Shown in pieces: positions 46,511-59,599 of a DNA stretch of 64,000 nucleotides. The notes under the pieces were generated by a model. It saw only the letters and a list, made by a program, of their open reading frames with translations, was not told the origin of the DNA and searched no databases. A program made the translations under genes and the position numbers. The stretch is from Eumeta japonica (taxonomy: Eukaryota > Arthropoda > Insecta > Lepidoptera > Psychidae): contig BGZK01001251.1 of NCBI GenBank assembly GCA_005406025.1, forward strand, positions 117,856 through 181,855. Direction: 5' to 3'. Every line of letters begins with the position of its first letter. Position 1 is the first letter of the stretch.

Positions 46511-49500
46511 AATGACTCCCGTGAAAAACTTTTGAAGTCCAAGGCTTCATGTCAACATGTTTATTAATTACAATATCCATATCTTTCCAAATCAATTTTA
46601 ATTTGAAGAATCTTTATCAGAAGAATCAATTAGAAGAATCTTTATCAGACTATTCAAAGGTCTTTACAGAAATTTTATGTACTACGAACCTGAAAAAAAG
46701 TTTTACTTTGTCTAATATTCAGTAAAATCAAATCACCTACCGCGTACAGATATACCATTATTAGACTTTACGTATTTGTGATGTATATGTGTTTTGTACG
46801 TAAATGTTTACGTTCATGCAATGCAAACGATATTATAGAACCTAGTATGCCTGACACGTTTTTGATGGAACATTATGTCCCCGTTTTTTCACGTCCGCGA
46901 CGTCACGTATATTTTATTATACACTTTGTTTTAGAAGATTATCAGAAAGATCACTAAACCACCATGCTTGCATTCTTTAATTCAATTACAAGCAGTGCAG
47001 TTGCATTAATCAATAACACCAATAGACGTCTACAATAACTGTTGCCGTTTGAGACATAACGATAATCATAAAAAATACATTAAAACATTTATCGTTGTAA
47101 TGCGTATACTTATATGTTATGGGCATATTCAAAAAATAATGAGATCTAGCAAACAATACATATTTTTTATTTATATAATTTTTATTGCTGATGGTCTATT
47201 TTCTTTTCATCCGAATAGAAATGACTTTCACGTATTTTTTATATTAATTGTGTTTAGAGGTTTGAACTAGTTTGTGTTAAATATGCTTAGCTGAAACAGG
47301 TTTATATGTTACTTCATGAGAGCCAAAGAGATTTACTTTTTTGTAAGAAAGTTTCAACTACGATTGTACTATATACTTTTTTTTATTCGTACAAAACTAT
47401 AGTGAATGCCTACAGCCAAATAAATGTTATATTAAACACGTAAATGTTTAAAGTTATTAAAAGCTTTTAGAAGTGCTGGGCGAAGTCAAATCTATCTAAA
47501 AACTTTATGATTGTGAAGTATTTACCTGAGCTGCTCAGTAGATGTACAACGTAGTAATATTCCGACGAATCGGGCTGTAAAACCGGCAATTTTACGAATT
47601 GGACGAGAAAAATCGAGGAAGTGGAAAAGCTCTATATCGTGCCTTTAAAGCGTCATTTTCGAGTGACTGTTTAGGCAATTTGGGGGAAAAAGGTTGAATG
47701 GACTTCCTCGAGCTCCCGGAAAAAGGAAACATTTCATTCTGCGTCAATAGAAATTGGCCGACACTCGACTCGGTGCTCGCGCCGACTCGCGCTCGTAGCC
47801 TTTTCGCAACGACGTCAGAATATAAAGTTACAAGTTGTCGTCGACGTTGTTAAAACGTATCGGTCTGCACAAAGACACTCGGTTTGCAATTTCGTTAATG
47901 GACTGCGGACTGAGTCCGATTAGTTTTACGATTTATCAAATTTTATTCATCGTCTGAATTCACTTAATCGCTTTTCCGTATAAATAACGATATACAATTT
48001 TGTTTACATTGTAATGTGTTAAAGAGGATTGTTTGGATGTTACTGAGGTTTTTATTAAAATTATTAAAATATGCTTTAGGGAGAATAAAATTTGAAATTG
48101 ACTATGCAAAATCAAGAAATTTAAAAATACATGGATTTCGTAAAAATCGTTACGAAATAATCATAGGTGAAACTTTTTTCTGTTCTAATCTGAAATAGTC
48201 TTTGTGGGACCTACCTGCGTAACCTAGGCCAATTTTGAAAATTCAGCATTGTCACTATCAGAACATTATTTGTTTTATTCTTTTTGGTACATTTTTTCAT
48301 TTTACTGGTAAACAAGTTATACCTAGCCAAAGTAAGTCTTTGCTTACTAGCTTTTAGCATTAGCTTTGTGGTGTTAAAGGTCCATTTCAAAATATAGTAA
48401 ATAAACGAAGAAAATACACAATGTCTATACCATTTTTAATTCCTAATTCCATCGCTTCAGCATTTTTACATAAAGTCTATCCACATACTCTATCCTTTTT
48501 AAGGTTATTTTACGAAAACCGTTTGTATTCTATTTCTTGGCTGTTCTATTTCTATTTTTATTCTTTTCAAAACTATATAATATTCATAGTTCTCATTTGA
48601 AAATAATGAGGTTTCTGTACAAATTTTCATTGCATATTCAATCTTCTTAAGACATGAATTACTCAAATTCCATTCATAATGTGTACGTTATTCGCAAATG
48701 CGACTTATTGTTTAAGTATCATATAGCTGGCCTTTGGCGATCTCGGCTCGGTAATAATTAAAGGGTCAACATTTATTATTGTTAAATTTTAAAATTGTAA
48801 ATTCAAAATTTTATGTAAAAAATTTAACCCATAAATTGGTAACTAATACAATATGCAAATTGATATTATCATCAAATTTCTATAGTTAAATGATGACTTG
48901 TACACAAAAAATTCGTTTTTTCCTTTATAAACTCACACCTATTGCACAGACGGATAGACAGAGACCACACATTTGTTAGACGTTTGTATACCTCTCCTGT
49001 TTCCGTTACACCCATCAAACGTTCTATGCGCTTGTCGGGTTCGGGTGCTTTTTAACTAAATGGGGTCTATATACCCAATTCGTATACGAGAACGTGTTCC
49101 ATTCTTTAAAAATATAGATATATACTTTTATTTTATTTATATCTACAAATTACAGTATTTTTGTTATTGTTAGATCTTGAATATTATGCATTTTGGTGCA
49201 TTAGTTGTAAATAGCTAGAAGATTTAAAGTGGAATTCAGCAATTGCTGAAGACCTTGTGAGCAGATGTCTCCCGATTACAGTACCAGGTAATGGTTAAAA
49301 TCTCGTTTCATAGTTACAGTTGAATACGTATTCAGAATAAAAATAACACCATATTTCAGGGTTTCTACAAAGTCGATGAACCCGGCTCTATAGGGTATGT
49401 CACACTTTGTTGTCAAATTAGACATGTGTACACAATTTTTCAAGCGAGACTTTTAATAAATAAGTACTCTCTCTCTTCAACGATTTCTTCTGCGGCAACA

Positions 49501-50469
49501 TTTTAAATCTGTCCGATAATAATGTACTGTTACAATAAATGTGCCTATTTGACTAGATCAGCGTTTACGATCATCCAGAGTAAATAACTTTCTCTCAGCA
49601 CGCCGAAACTTGGTGGTGAAATATTTCAGTTTAGCAAACATGAAAACATACCTTTGGTATATATTACACGGAGTTACTTGAGATCTTATATGATATGGGT
49701 GGTGCATCGTCATGTACGAGTAAATTCAAGAATTAAAACTAGTCTCAATCGCTTTAATCGTTTGTACGCCCAGAGGATTACAAGTAGCGCAGTCGCTGTA
49801 ATGGACAAAATATCGTTAAATTGTTGGTGATAAATTTTTCACCTTGAGCTGGTTTTACATATGGGAAATCAATTTTTATTTGTATTTTAGTGCCGAATCG
49901 TTCATTATTAGAAGCCATAATTATAAATATTCAAAAGAAAAGTAGAATAAAAGAGCGATGCTTCCAAGCGACCGTTATTTCAATTCGGAGAATTATTAGC
50001 CGGTGTCGGTTTGCATCGACGTCGGCTTGCACGTATAACACAACCGACTGCATCAGTATGCGGGTGCATATCGCAGCACCTAGCCGCCGTCTGAACGCGT
50101 TGACAAGCGCGTATACGCCAAACTGTGTAGTGTCGACGTTCTGTTCGATACAGCACGGAGCGCTATTCACGGCTTAACTGAAAACTGATTGCCCATTTTG
50201 GTATAATGAGTTTGCTACAAAGTGACTTTGTATGAAAACGGAATGAAAAGATAAAAATATATTGTATAAATCTACTCTTATTTTTTAACTTCATTGTATT
50301 CTCCAATATTATTTTGCTATATGTAATAAGCTAATAATAATAATAATAACAACAAGGAAATATCTCAAAAACTCAATTAAGACATAATAGAAATAAGAGT
50401 TGTCGATTATAAAATGGAAATGTTATAAATAAAAATTGATGCAGCAATCGTGTATTTTACTGCATTATA

Positions 50470-51735
50470 TTAGGTCGGGGAAAAAGTTTTTCCCCATTTT
50501 ATAAGTAAAAAGTTGCAGTAATATCTCTTTGGTTGTGCCATGCGTAGCTGGCTAGTTTTGATACCATGAAATAGAAGACATTTTTAAAAATAGAAAATTA
50601 GAAAGTAAACATGATATCCTGCCATTTATCTATTGTTTTTTCGTCCACCAAAATGAAATCTGACGTATAAATTCGATATATTTTGAAGTTCTATTACAAA
50701 AAAAGGAAAAATCGACACAAGACAAGAAAAAAAAAATATGACTTTTATGGATTTATTTCCGTTTCGATAAGAGTAGCACAAAACTGATTCAAGTCTTTTA
50801 AGTCCGGTAATTTTGATGTCGAAAATGAACCTCGCTCTCTTCAATTTGTTACGGATAAAGTCGATGCCATTTGAAAAAAGTAGAGTAAGATCGGCGTATT
50901 AATTCTTACAACATAGCTGAAGAGCTGAGGATTGACCACTAAACAGTTTTGACCTATTTGACAATAGCTAGGTATACGAAAAAGCCCGACACTTGGTCCT
51001 ACACGAGCTCATTGAAAGAAATCTAATGAATCGTGTACTCATTTGCGATTGTCCATTGAAACATAATGAAGCCGAAACGTTTTGGAAAAGATTGACCACT
51101 GGTGATGAAAAATGGATTATCTACGACAAGAACGTGCAAAAAAGATCACGGTCAAACGTCAAGCAATCTCCATAGACTATACCAAATACCGGATTAACTT
51201 GCAATAAGTTGATGCTATGTGTATGGTAAGATTGGAAGAGTATTATTCATTATGAGGTTTTACCGTCGGTAAAAACATCAGTTTGGATCGTTACTGCTAA
51301 CAACTGATGAGACTCAAGCAAGAAGTAGAGAAAACAACGGTCGGAATCGGTCAACAGAAAGGGTGTGGTTTTTCATCGTGATAACGCTAGACCACACACA
51401 TATTTAGCCATTCAGCAAATATGGAGAGTGTTTGGTTGGGAAGTTTTAATGCATACACCGTATAGGCCTGACCTTGTACTCTCAGATTTTGCCTGTAACG
51501 GTCTGTTCGGAATTCTTCAAGTAGTGTTAGATTAACATCAAAAGAGGTATTAAAATTACTTGTCGCAGTTTTTTCATCTGACATCCCAAAATTTACACAG
51601 CAATGAGATTACGTCACTATCCGCAAAATGGCATATATGTATACATATATATTGTAAATAAATATAAATAAAATTTAATGACAAATTATATTGAATTTTT
51701 ATATAAAATACGCAAAAACTTTTTCCCCGACCTAA
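50470..51735 (+). mobile_element. Mariner element with both terminal repeats
   Basis: The left end TTAGGTCGGGGAAAAAGTTT and the right end, reverse-complemented TTAGGTCGGGGAAAAAGTTT, are identical over at least 20 bases. The element is 1,266 bases, the usual mariner size. TA precedes the left end. The matching TA on the right is not present beyond CCTAA, unless the ends are set at GGTCGGGG, which gives TA on both sides. TTAGGT ends occur in the cecropia-type mariners. Confidence 0.9.
50566..51660 (+). pseudogene. Mariner (DD34D) transposase pseudogene
   Basis: On the plus strand, collinear pieces are seen. FKSGNFDVENEPRS and TDKVDAI belong to the linker after the DNA-binding domain. NLMNRVLICDCPLKHNEAE and KRLTTGDEKWIIYD hold the first catalytic Asp. 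KGVVFHRDNARPH holds the second, and GWEVLMHTPYRPDLVLSD ends in the third. Exactly 34 residues separate the second and third Asp, so all three catalytic positions survive. Stops and frameshifts interrupt the reading, including a stop at the third codon and several before 50990, and the C-terminal third is badly degraded. It cannot make protein. It lies between well-matched terminal repeats, so it could still be mobilised in trans. Confidence 0.9.
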
Positions 51736-52120
51736 GTGAAGCTAGTCGTTTTAGATGGCGAGATCACTAAGTCTCCGCCGCGCTCCGCGCCGGCCGTGCA
51801 CTGTTTGACACTCAACTTGAGCGACGGGATCCGAATTCGTATTTTCATTCCGTACAAGAATTCATTCCGGAGCACTTTCGAAGATAATCAACGAAACCCA
51901 CGAACGAGCACGCTTAATCAAATAAAGCCTTCCTCTCTATTTTGTCTGTTAATAAGCGGCCTAATAGCGTTGGACGTTCGCGTGCGCGCCGCCCGCCCGC
52001 CCACCGCATCACGCGACCGACAGACGGAGTTCTCGTAGTGGCGGTGGCCGCGCCGACGCCACGGCCCGGCTAACGACAAACGGACGGCATCGGATCGAGG
52101 CCCACACCACTGTGCGGCTT
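51736..52120. other. CpG-rich islet abutting the mariner
   Basis: GC-rich DNA, especially 51965-52110 with many CpG. A 100-residue frame on the plus strand (51736-52038) has no recognisable domain. It may be promoter or 5' untranslated sequence; no start site is convincing. Confidence 0.35.
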
Positions 52121-52189
52121 GATGTCTTACGATTATTTCGAATTTAGCTCTCCCAAATATGAAAAAAATGTCATTGTATTTGTTTACGT

Positions 52190-52420
52190 CTTTTTAGGGT
52201 TCCGAGCGAAAATGGCAAGAAAGGAACCCTTATAGTTTCATCAAGTTCGTCCATTCGTATGTTACAGGCATTTTACTCAAACACTATAAGATATATATTG
52301 ATGGAATTCGGAGTATAGGTGTCTTGTATAACCCGATACTTAGTTTCATATTTAAATAAGAAAAATAAATATTTTTAGCGGGGCCCTCCATACATGTAAC
52401 AGAATCTGGAAAAAATGTTT
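52190..52420 (+). repeat. Dispersed TTTAGGGTTCCG..AAAATGGCAA repeat
   Basis: TTTTTAGGGTTCCGAGCGAA, AATGGCAAGAAAGGAACCCT and TATAGTTTC open the copy. It closes with AATATTTTTAGCGGGGCCCT and CCATACATGTAAC. The start matches 13420-13510, and the GGGGxCCCxCATACA end resembles the end of the copy at 32890-33095. Confidence 0.6.
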
Positions 52421-53736
52421 TTCAACAAACGTCAACGTGTGATACATATTTCGACATTTTTTTAAAAACACTTTAAGGTTTCTAAACAATTTTTTTTACT
52501 AATTGAATATTTTCGGAAATAATCGCTTCGAAAGTAGCAAAAATTGCGTCTCCCTTCCTTTATTTTCTGTACCGTATGTCTACATAATATGAAAAACATT
52601 ACAAAGATAACGCTTACTAAATACTATTAACAAAAATTATTTTGTACATGATCAAATATACTAAAAACTACAAAAAACAGCGCTTCTCAACAAAAGAACG
52701 TAAGAGCTATGAACATACGCTCTTTTGCTGGTGCTCCTTAGTTTACATTAGCTTCTGAGTAATAGTCGACATACTTATTTGTTTCTCTAGTTATAGGCAA
52801 CTAAAGTAACTATAGTCAAATACACTTTATTGATCTCTTTTGTCTTTATACTATCTCAAAAACATAAAGATGTAATTAAAATGTGATATATAAAGATAAG
52901 CATATGTTTGTAGTTTAAATCAAATTTAAATTTTCTTACTAATATTTCAGACACTAATTCGGATTTGAACGGCAATATGAAGGATAATAGAGCGAAGTGT
53001 AAAAATATAGTTAATTCAAACGCTTAATTTCTGGTTTTATATTTGCGTATACGATCACAAATAACGTGTTGACAAAGAATAGGTATTGTTGTTTTTCTAA
53101 AACTGTCGCGTTTCTATCTAGAAGTTGTTTAATACAAAAACATATTGTCATACTCGTATTGGTACTCGTAGTATTCACTAATGTATTGAGAAAGAATCTA
53201 TCGTTCTATCATTTATAACACCTGAAGACTAATCATTTGATTTTAAATTTGATGGAAATTTATTTTTTAAAACGCTGTCGACATATCTGTGAAAATGTTG
53301 GAAATTTAGGAAAATTTGTTATATAAATTCGCTCTAAATATAATGTTGTTGCCTTTTATTACTAAGATACCTATGAAAATATAATGTATACATTAAAAAA
53401 TATACTTTTACCTGGCCGCGGCCACAACATTAATACCAAATGAAAACACATGCTTGTAATCCTAAACTCCAACTGCCAAGGGTTTTATGAACGATATGTA
53501 CTTTATGGAGCACTGTACGAGCCTCGTAGATAACTTTACTAATCCAATTGTAAATTAGGGGTTGTAGTTTCATATTTTTATAAATTACACCATTTATATA
53601 TGTAACAATTTTAATAATAGAAAGTTACAAATAAAATATATTCAAAGACTTTCGTTGTTTATGAAATGGCCAAAGTAATTAATCATTGAAATTGTTAAAA
53701 TACTTTTCTCACTAAAATTTAAAATCGATTTTTTTT
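52421..53736. other. AT-rich DNA, no gene seen
   Basis: Nothing recognisable on either strand. Confidence 0.4.
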
Positions 53737-54195
53737 GACGTGACAACGTCTTAAATTAGGTTGCGGCTGGGAGTCACTTATGAAAAGTGTAACGCTCGGT
53801 AACGTAACGATGAGTCACCGAACGAGAGAGGCCCGCCGAATGCCTTGCGTCTCTCTCCCACTCAACTATGATCGGTCTGCCGCGCGCCAGCACTAGAGAA
53901 TAGTGCATAGCTTGCAAATGTATTGCAAGTTATTGTATGTATATTTGTATATAAATACGTATGTATGTGTAAAGGTAAAAATAAATTTTGTTAATATGAA
54001 ATTCAGTGCGAGATTCTTTGTATAAATTAATGTTTTAAATATAATTCTTTGTATAAATAAATGTTTTAAATTGTTACTATTATTTCATCCTTCTTCCTAC
54101 TATACGAATGAATATTCACATTAAAATGATTTTACCATTCAAAGTCGTTGTCACGTAAAACTTTCGCTCGTATACCGACTTTACAGGCAACCAAA
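53737..54195. mobile_element. Inverted-repeat element, copy 2
   Basis: The left block GACGTGACAACGTCTTAAAT and right block AAAGTCGTTGTCACGTAAAA are inverted copies of ACGTGACAACG. The right edge CTTTCGCTCGTATACCGACT aligns with 43121-43140. A GTAACGCTCGGTAACG segment and CACCGAACGAGAGAGG lie inside, parallel to the GC-rich part of copy 1. A 30-base tandem duplication (54012-54071) is internal. Confidence 0.55.
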
Positions 54196-54639
54196 TTTTT
54201 TTATTATCAACTAAACTGCTTAGTGCTCATAATGAACAGAAAATGTTAGTACGCTATAGTCGTTCATTATGTTATGAGATAGAACTTACACATGATTTAT
54301 TCCATGATCTACAGCATACATTGAAGCGTTTGGATCACCAGAATATCGACAAAACTACAACACATGTATATATGAATGACTGAGGATATGTTATTATTGT
54401 ATTCCATGGGGCTCGCAATGAGCTCTACTAACCAGTTCAGTTTTTTCTCTAAGGGCATGCGGGGCACAGGCCCAGAGCCGGTTTAATAGAGGCTCCGAAA
54501 AGCTAATTATTGTCATTCAACTTGCATGTAAAATTATCTACTATTTTCATTCGCATAATATTTGGCTCTCTGAAAGGGTTCCAAACTCTGTGTAGCCAAA
54601 GGTTAAAGGTACGTGTATCCAAGATTTTCAACTCTGTGT

Positions 54640-54757
54640 TCTCTGAAATATACCCAAGGACCCTGTCACTGTGCCTAAGGGCTCCACTTTTGTGTGCCTA
54701 AGGACTCAGCTCCTGTGTGCCCAAGAACTCAGCTCCTGTGTGCCCAAGGGCCCCTGT
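54640..54757 (+). repeat. Minisatellite of about 23-base units
   Basis: TGTGTGCCTAAGGACTCAGC and TGTGTGCCCAAGAACTCAGC are successive near-identical units. Degraded units lie on both sides (for example CTGTGCCTAAGGGCTCC). Confidence 0.75.
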
Positions 54758-57700
54758 ATAGCTTGAAACGACCCTATTCCTAACTCGGGTATCCATAATG
54801 TTGGACAAAATGTGACCGTGATGACGACGGCACAGTTATGATTATTATCCACTGAAATGATTTCGAACTAAAATTAAATATGGCGGTAGTGAATTTGATT
54901 TGCGTAGAAACATTTAGTAGTGCAAGCCCAAAGCTAGTAAGTACTATTAATGATTGTTTTTTTTTGTAAAAAATCAATCTATGGCAGTGTATTTATTTTT
55001 TTTATTGTAGAAGTGAATCTAACGATACTGAGAGAATTCATCAAAAAATTGACAATACTGTAAATGTATGCATAAGGTTAGAATATTAAAAATTAATTCA
55101 AAGAAAATTCAATAAATCGCGTTGGACGTTCATTGTTGAATTACGGCGATTGCCGGCGTAACATTTCGTCTTTACTACCTTCAATATTAAATTTTTCTGC
55201 AGGAAAAATTTTGCAATTATCTCTCACCGACATTTTCCGTTTGAAATGACTCTGAAAATCGGAGCAATTATTTGTGTCGCATCTTTACGACGCAGATTAA
55301 TTCGTCATGTCAACGATTATAGCGTAAACGGGAAGCGATCGAGCCTTACTTTAAGCGTATTGTTAGACAACTGTATTTTGAGTACCTGCACATTCTGTAA
55401 TTACTAAATTGTGATGAGCATAAATGATTCTTTTATAATCAACAAATCAACTAATACTTAGAGTAAAATAACAATACGTTACATCGGCTGTGCTCGTCCA
55501 CGTAGCCGATTACAAAAATGTAAAACTGTAAATTGCAATCAGTGTCAAGATTATATTTTGTTTATAATATTTCTGCGACACATACCTCACGTCTGAAATG
55601 TTGGTGGAATTTTTCGAAATACTAAACTACTTTGCGATCGCTCATTAGCATGTGGGTTAATATGCAGCACAAAAACGGTGCTTATATTCAACGAACAGGT
55701 TACTTAGCGTGTAGTAACTTGTGATCGTACAACACATAAAATATCCCACTGCGGGGTGCGTTTCGCCATCGACAATGCCGCCTTAATTAAGCGCCTCTGA
55801 ATATAATGATGAAACCTCTCTGACGCGGTGCGGGCTCCTCGCAGGTTTCTTCCCACTGTTAATGTAAATGAATTTACACACGAGTATCAAAATTTATACG
55901 AGCAGTGAAAATGCTCAATAGCGCAGACGCGCGATCCAGGCTGCGTCAGGATATCGTGAGGCTTTCGTCGCTGCGCGTGAGCTTCGTGATTAAACTATGC
56001 CGCAGACTGTGTGGTCGCTTATGCCAGTTTTTGTATCGCCTCATTGCAGACAAATCTGTTTCCACAATTTTCAGCTTTCCGCTAAGAAAATTTAGAATTT
56101 CGAATAATTTAAGAAAATATTGTTTTCACTCCGATTTTCTAGAATCGAGTTTCTTCAGACGTTGACGTTTTAACATCTTCATTTTGATATTAGTTTTGAA
56201 GTCCACAAAAAATGTCATAATAGTTTTTCTGTCTTTTTTATAAGTGTATATGAGTATACACGTTGTGTGTGTATGTATTTAACACATGTTTTGTCTATTT
56301 TATCATTAATATGACCTATATACATCATATATTTTTAAAAACACTTCTTTTTTTAAATTAATAACAATAATAAATTTTATTTTTTTTTAATTATCATTTA
56401 TTACTTTTAACTTTTAATACCCTTAATTACTGATTTCAAAAACTAATAACTTCCCTAAATTATCACTTTTATTTCCAAAACCAAGGTCCACAGTCGGAAA
56501 CTTCATTAAAAACGGTTAATTCGATCGAAATATATAACCGCAGAAGAAATTTCGAAATGTCTTTTTTTAAAACAACTTATAAGTAAATCGACTGATCTAT
56601 TCCGAGTTTACGTAATCGAAAATGTTTCCTTACCTTTTAGTTATGAAAATTTTATACTGCTAGGTGTCCTTAATCGTAAATAATATAAAATAAAAAAAAA
56701 TATTTAAAGTTTATATTGAAATAACGTATAAAAATTAAAAAAAGTATATTGGTTATTTTCGAATAATCTCAAATATAAAATTTAGCTTATTTTTTTCATT
56801 AATAACTTTAAAAACACCAATGTGTTCTATTTTAAAACCTTAATAACGATAAATCTCCAAAAAAAAAAAAAAGCTTTTTCAAGTGCCGTAAAACCTATTA
56901 ACATCGATTAATTCAATTGGGACACCTTGGAGAAAAATTAAAAAAAAAAAATAGGTTGTGATTTTCACATAAATTTTAAACGAAATATTGATTAAGATTA
57001 TATTTACAACATTTCGAAGAGTTTTATTTACTCTTCCTTTCTTTCAGTTTGAAAATGTATGTACATCAATATATTTCCGAGGTTTTAAGTTCTCAAATAA
57101 CGAGAAGTTTAAAAATTTGCTACAGGCTTGACGCGTTAATTAAAGCCTATCTCAAAATTTTTCAGTTTGAGGACACAGACCTTCAAAAATTTAAACTACG
57201 CATTGGTGTGGTGAGAACATCCAGGGCCAACGGTTTAATGTGCTTTGCGAGATACGGAACGAGTACTTATTTTGGCCGAAGTTGAACTCACTGGTCAATA
57301 CGTTGTGCATGTTTTATCGCGTTTATTGTGCGGAGTAGCCTAAAGAAATATTCAATCTTATTCTTGCCGTTGATTTTCGTCATCGTTCCGCTTGCCGGAA
57401 ATACCATCTTCTTGGCTAGTGTTCTACTACCGTAAAATCCATATGTAATTTTCTGTCACGTAAGGTGAACCTTCGGAATGGTCTGTTATCGGCGGTATAT
57501 TTTAGGGGTTCTTAAGAAAGGAACGTAATCTTAGGACGGAAACGCAACTGGAGTTTCAATAGGACATTTTCTAACAAATATTATTTCTTGTGAGCTACAA
57601 ATTTTTAAATAGTTTGCTAATCAATACACGGAAATCGCAAAACCGACGCGAATCAAAGTTATCGCCAGTACAAATTTATTGAACTGTACAAAGTAAATTA

Positions 57701-58589
57701 TTGAATGAAATAGTTATATGCAAAATTCAAGCATTATTAAGATGAGACACCACACGTAACTCTAAAAACAATAGATTTTTAAACGCCCTCCGCACCAGCA
57801 TTATCCATCAAAACGTAATGAAATCTATAAAATATAGAAAAGATCGTGGTGGGTAGAAGTCAACGACAATACTACTGCCAGTTTGTTTCGTGATTGTGAT
57901 GAAACTTCGCGTAATAACTTTAGGACAGACAAAGACAAAGAGAATTCAGTTGGGCTTACCAGTACCTGGGAGACGCCGTTCATTTCGCATTGCAGTTGTT
58001 GAAGAGCTCGTTCGTATTGGCATATGCTGCAGATAAATTAATCTTCACGAAAGTTTCTGTGCCTATGCGATAATAACTATCTAGACATGGGAAAGTTTTA
58101 TGATACATATCGGTTTGTAAGTAAAATTTGAAAATAATGAATTCAATGAAGATTTTTAAACATGATAAAGATGGCAATCTATAGCAATATTGCTACTTTC
58201 GAGTAGCTTTAATTATCTAGAGAATGAAATGAGCCGCTGTTATCGAATATTTGTAAATAACAAAACGATGCGAATATGTTCATATTGTTTAAGCGTGCCT
58301 GGAAAAGGATATTAAAGAAACAGACGCGGTATACATGGTTTATCTTTACATATCATTTAAGACTTAATATTTTGACACGCATTCGAATATGGGCCTGTTT
58401 TTTTTCTTTCCTACTAATATTTGTCCTCGACTTCGTCCTTGTATTTGTACTAATGGATCGAAGTACTGCAATAATTTAAAAAAATATTTCACTCGTAGGA
58501 AGCTGTATATACATAATTTATTTTGATACAAACATTTGCCTTATATTTGTACAACGTAGACCCATGATTGGTAATGATAATGATATTTC
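54758..58589. other. Long AT-rich stretch, no gene seen
   Basis: A GC-richer patch at 55745-56000 includes GACGCGGTGCGGGCTCCTCG; a plus-strand frame at 55905-56165 has no known motif. The interval 56170-57040 is extremely AT-rich with many homopolymers. A frame at 57049-57285 is not recognised. Confidence 0.35.
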
Positions 58590-58812
58590 AAGGGAAACGT
58601 GATCGAGACCGAAATTGAAAATGGGACCGCGGTTGAAATTGAGTATGCTATCAGAATTAGACTCAACGACATGGTCTTGAATGAAATAAGGAACGGCACC
58701 GAAACCAGAATTTAAAGCGGGAACTAGATAGGTATTGACAGCCAGACCGATTAATATGAAAGATGAAGGAACACATTATATGTCTGTGTTGGCAAAGCCT
58801 CGAGCAAAAAGC
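58590..58812 (+). repeat. Dispersed CGATTCC-type minisatellite element, copy 7
   Basis: Degenerate units such as GTGATCGAGACCGAAATTG are followed by the family tail GATGAAGGAACACATTATAT, GTC and GCAAAAAGCTAG. The tail aligns closely with those of copies 1, 2 and 4. Confidence 0.6.
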
Positions 58813-59599
58813 TAGAACCATCATGTAAGCCCATGATACGTGAAACGATATGGACCATCAGCGCGTCGTATTAGGTCATGTGTTCAGTCGAAGGCATTTT
58901 GGGTGTACAGTTATTAAAGATTAGAATTTAAATTGAATTGAATTGAAATAAACACCGAATAAACTTAAAAAGCAGCAAAGCCTATCCTATCGATCACGAC
59001 GAGATTGTATTACCGCCGGCGCGGCCGCGACAGCGTAAAATAAAAGTTAGGACAAGATATGGAAAGTTCTGCAAAAACAATTTGCCAACTTGGGATTCGA
59101 TTAGGCCGGCCGGCGCCTGCGAGTTAAGATCGGGATTGTGTTAAATTAATTGGCGTAAATTTTAAACTAGCTGCAGAAAGGCTTTTGGTTTTCTTTTTCT
59201 GATTTTAAAGGATTTTGTTAATAACAATGGAAAAAAAATGATTCAGTTGTATTTTGAAAACGTGTAGATAATATATTAATTTTTCAAAAATTAAAACACA
59301 TGTCAAAGTATTAGACTTAATTACAAAGTCTTAAGAGGTTTTGCAGTGTCCGCCAGATGCAGTAATCAAAATTTATTACAAACTTTTTCATATGTTTATG
59401 CTTCTAAATATATAAAACATGTGCATATTGAACTATTAAAAAACTATCTAAGCGTATATTTTATAAAAACAATAATCACGATGACTTTTTTAAAATCAAA
59501 ATAAATGATAAATATCTTTATGTCATAAGTAATGGAAACAACATTTGAAATCATTAACGAATTCTTTTCGACCTTACCATCCATTCCAAATGCTGATTG
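58813..59599. other. AT-rich DNA, no gene seen
   Basis: A short GC patch at 59010-59130 is the only compositional feature. No gene or repeat family is assigned. Confidence 0.35.

Larger units (their letters stand above)
43151..50469. other. Long gene-free stretch
   Basis: No gene can be named. GC-richer islets lie at 43480-43525, 44100-44230, 46190-46510, 47750-47870 and 49975-50170, each surrounded by AT-rich DNA. An AT dinucleotide run is at 43869. One weak candidate exon is listed separately at 44367-44642. The large AT-rich blocks are consistent with intron or intergenic DNA. Confidence 0.35.

Noticed and set aside
46042..46595. Overlapping frames in the CpG islet at 46.2 kb
   Set aside because: Three or more mutually overlapping frames on both strands with no family motif; compositional shadows.
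51736..52038. 100-residue plus-strand frame after the mariner
   Set aside because: It starts at the transposon edge, lacks a domain, and its second half is open because of high GC.
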